Source: Porphyromonadaceae bacterium UBA7048 (lineage in GTDB: Bacteria; Bacteroidota; Bacteroidia; Bacteroidales; Muribaculaceae). From it: a stretch of DNA of 30,569 nucleotides. A program made the position numbers and the translations under genes. The stretch lies in assembly GCA_002493945.1 (NCBI GenBank), contig DLAL01000051.1, positions 1 to 30,569 of the forward strand, given 5' to 3'. Positions 30,477 to 30,569 of the stretch are shown here, one piece after another; positions within the stretch are counted from its first letter, which is position 1, and each line of letters starts with the position of its first letter. Below the pieces are notes generated by a model that saw only the letters and a program-made list of their open reading frames with translations, was not told the DNA's origin and made no database searches.

Positions 30477-30569
30477 GTTTATGTGATGATATTTTGATAT
30501 TGCTTTTCGGGAGGATAGATTGATTCTTTGGGGCGGTTTAAGGGGTTTATGATGCTCGCTGAAGAAGAG

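Overview
The window looks like a chromosomal piece of a GC-rich Bacteroidales genome, most likely Muribaculaceae (S24-7 group) or a close relative. The reasons are the Bacteroidetes-type promoters (TTTG, 19-21 bases, TANNTTTG) in front of several genes, an RprX/RprY-type two-component pair, a DUF4923-type protein, a eukaryotic-like GT3 glycogen synthase paired with a short GT35 phosphorylase, and the character of the secreted proteins. The family-level placement is inference; no rRNA or tRNA gene is present to confirm it.

Layout. 1-3068: a plus-strand unit with a membrane nucleotide-sugar 4,6-dehydratase (WbpM/CapD/FlaA1 type) and a small secreted DUF4923-type protein, closed by a hairpin shared with the convergent rprXY unit. 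3101-5313: response regulator and sensor kinase (minus strand). 5538-8138: a secreted metallophosphoesterase and the Na+/H+ antiporter NhaA. 8278-12537: a glycogen operon (GT3 synthase then GT35 phosphorylase) with a clear promoter and terminator. 12758-16078: capsule or exopolysaccharide export pair (Wza-like lipoprotein, Wzc-like BY-kinase) with a clear promoter. 16240-17853: a lone AAA ATPase-TOPRIM/DUF4435 fusion resembling OLD or fused PARIS proteins. 18154-19542: a FucP/FHS-type MFS sugar transporter, divergent from the former, with a LacI-like operator candidate upstream.

The most interesting part is 19869-30129: seven consecutive minus-strand genes, nearly all encoding exported proteins. 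In order of transcription they are a CHASE2 membrane sensor, a FecR-like secreted protein, a beta-propeller/OmpA-like protein, a TPR-caspase (C14) with an intact His/Cys dyad, a DUF4384 protein, an LPP20-like protein, and a transglutaminase-like cysteine enzyme with an N-terminal four-fold 11-residue repeat. The propeller/OmpA protein and the caspase share an unnamed central domain. I read the cluster as one envelope-located, caspase-centred sensing or proteolysis system, for which I know no described function. The CHASE2 gene shows signs of frame disruption at both ends.

30318-30476 holds a small secreted-peptide gene with its own terminator. No CRISPR array, insertion sequence, tRNA or rRNA was seen.
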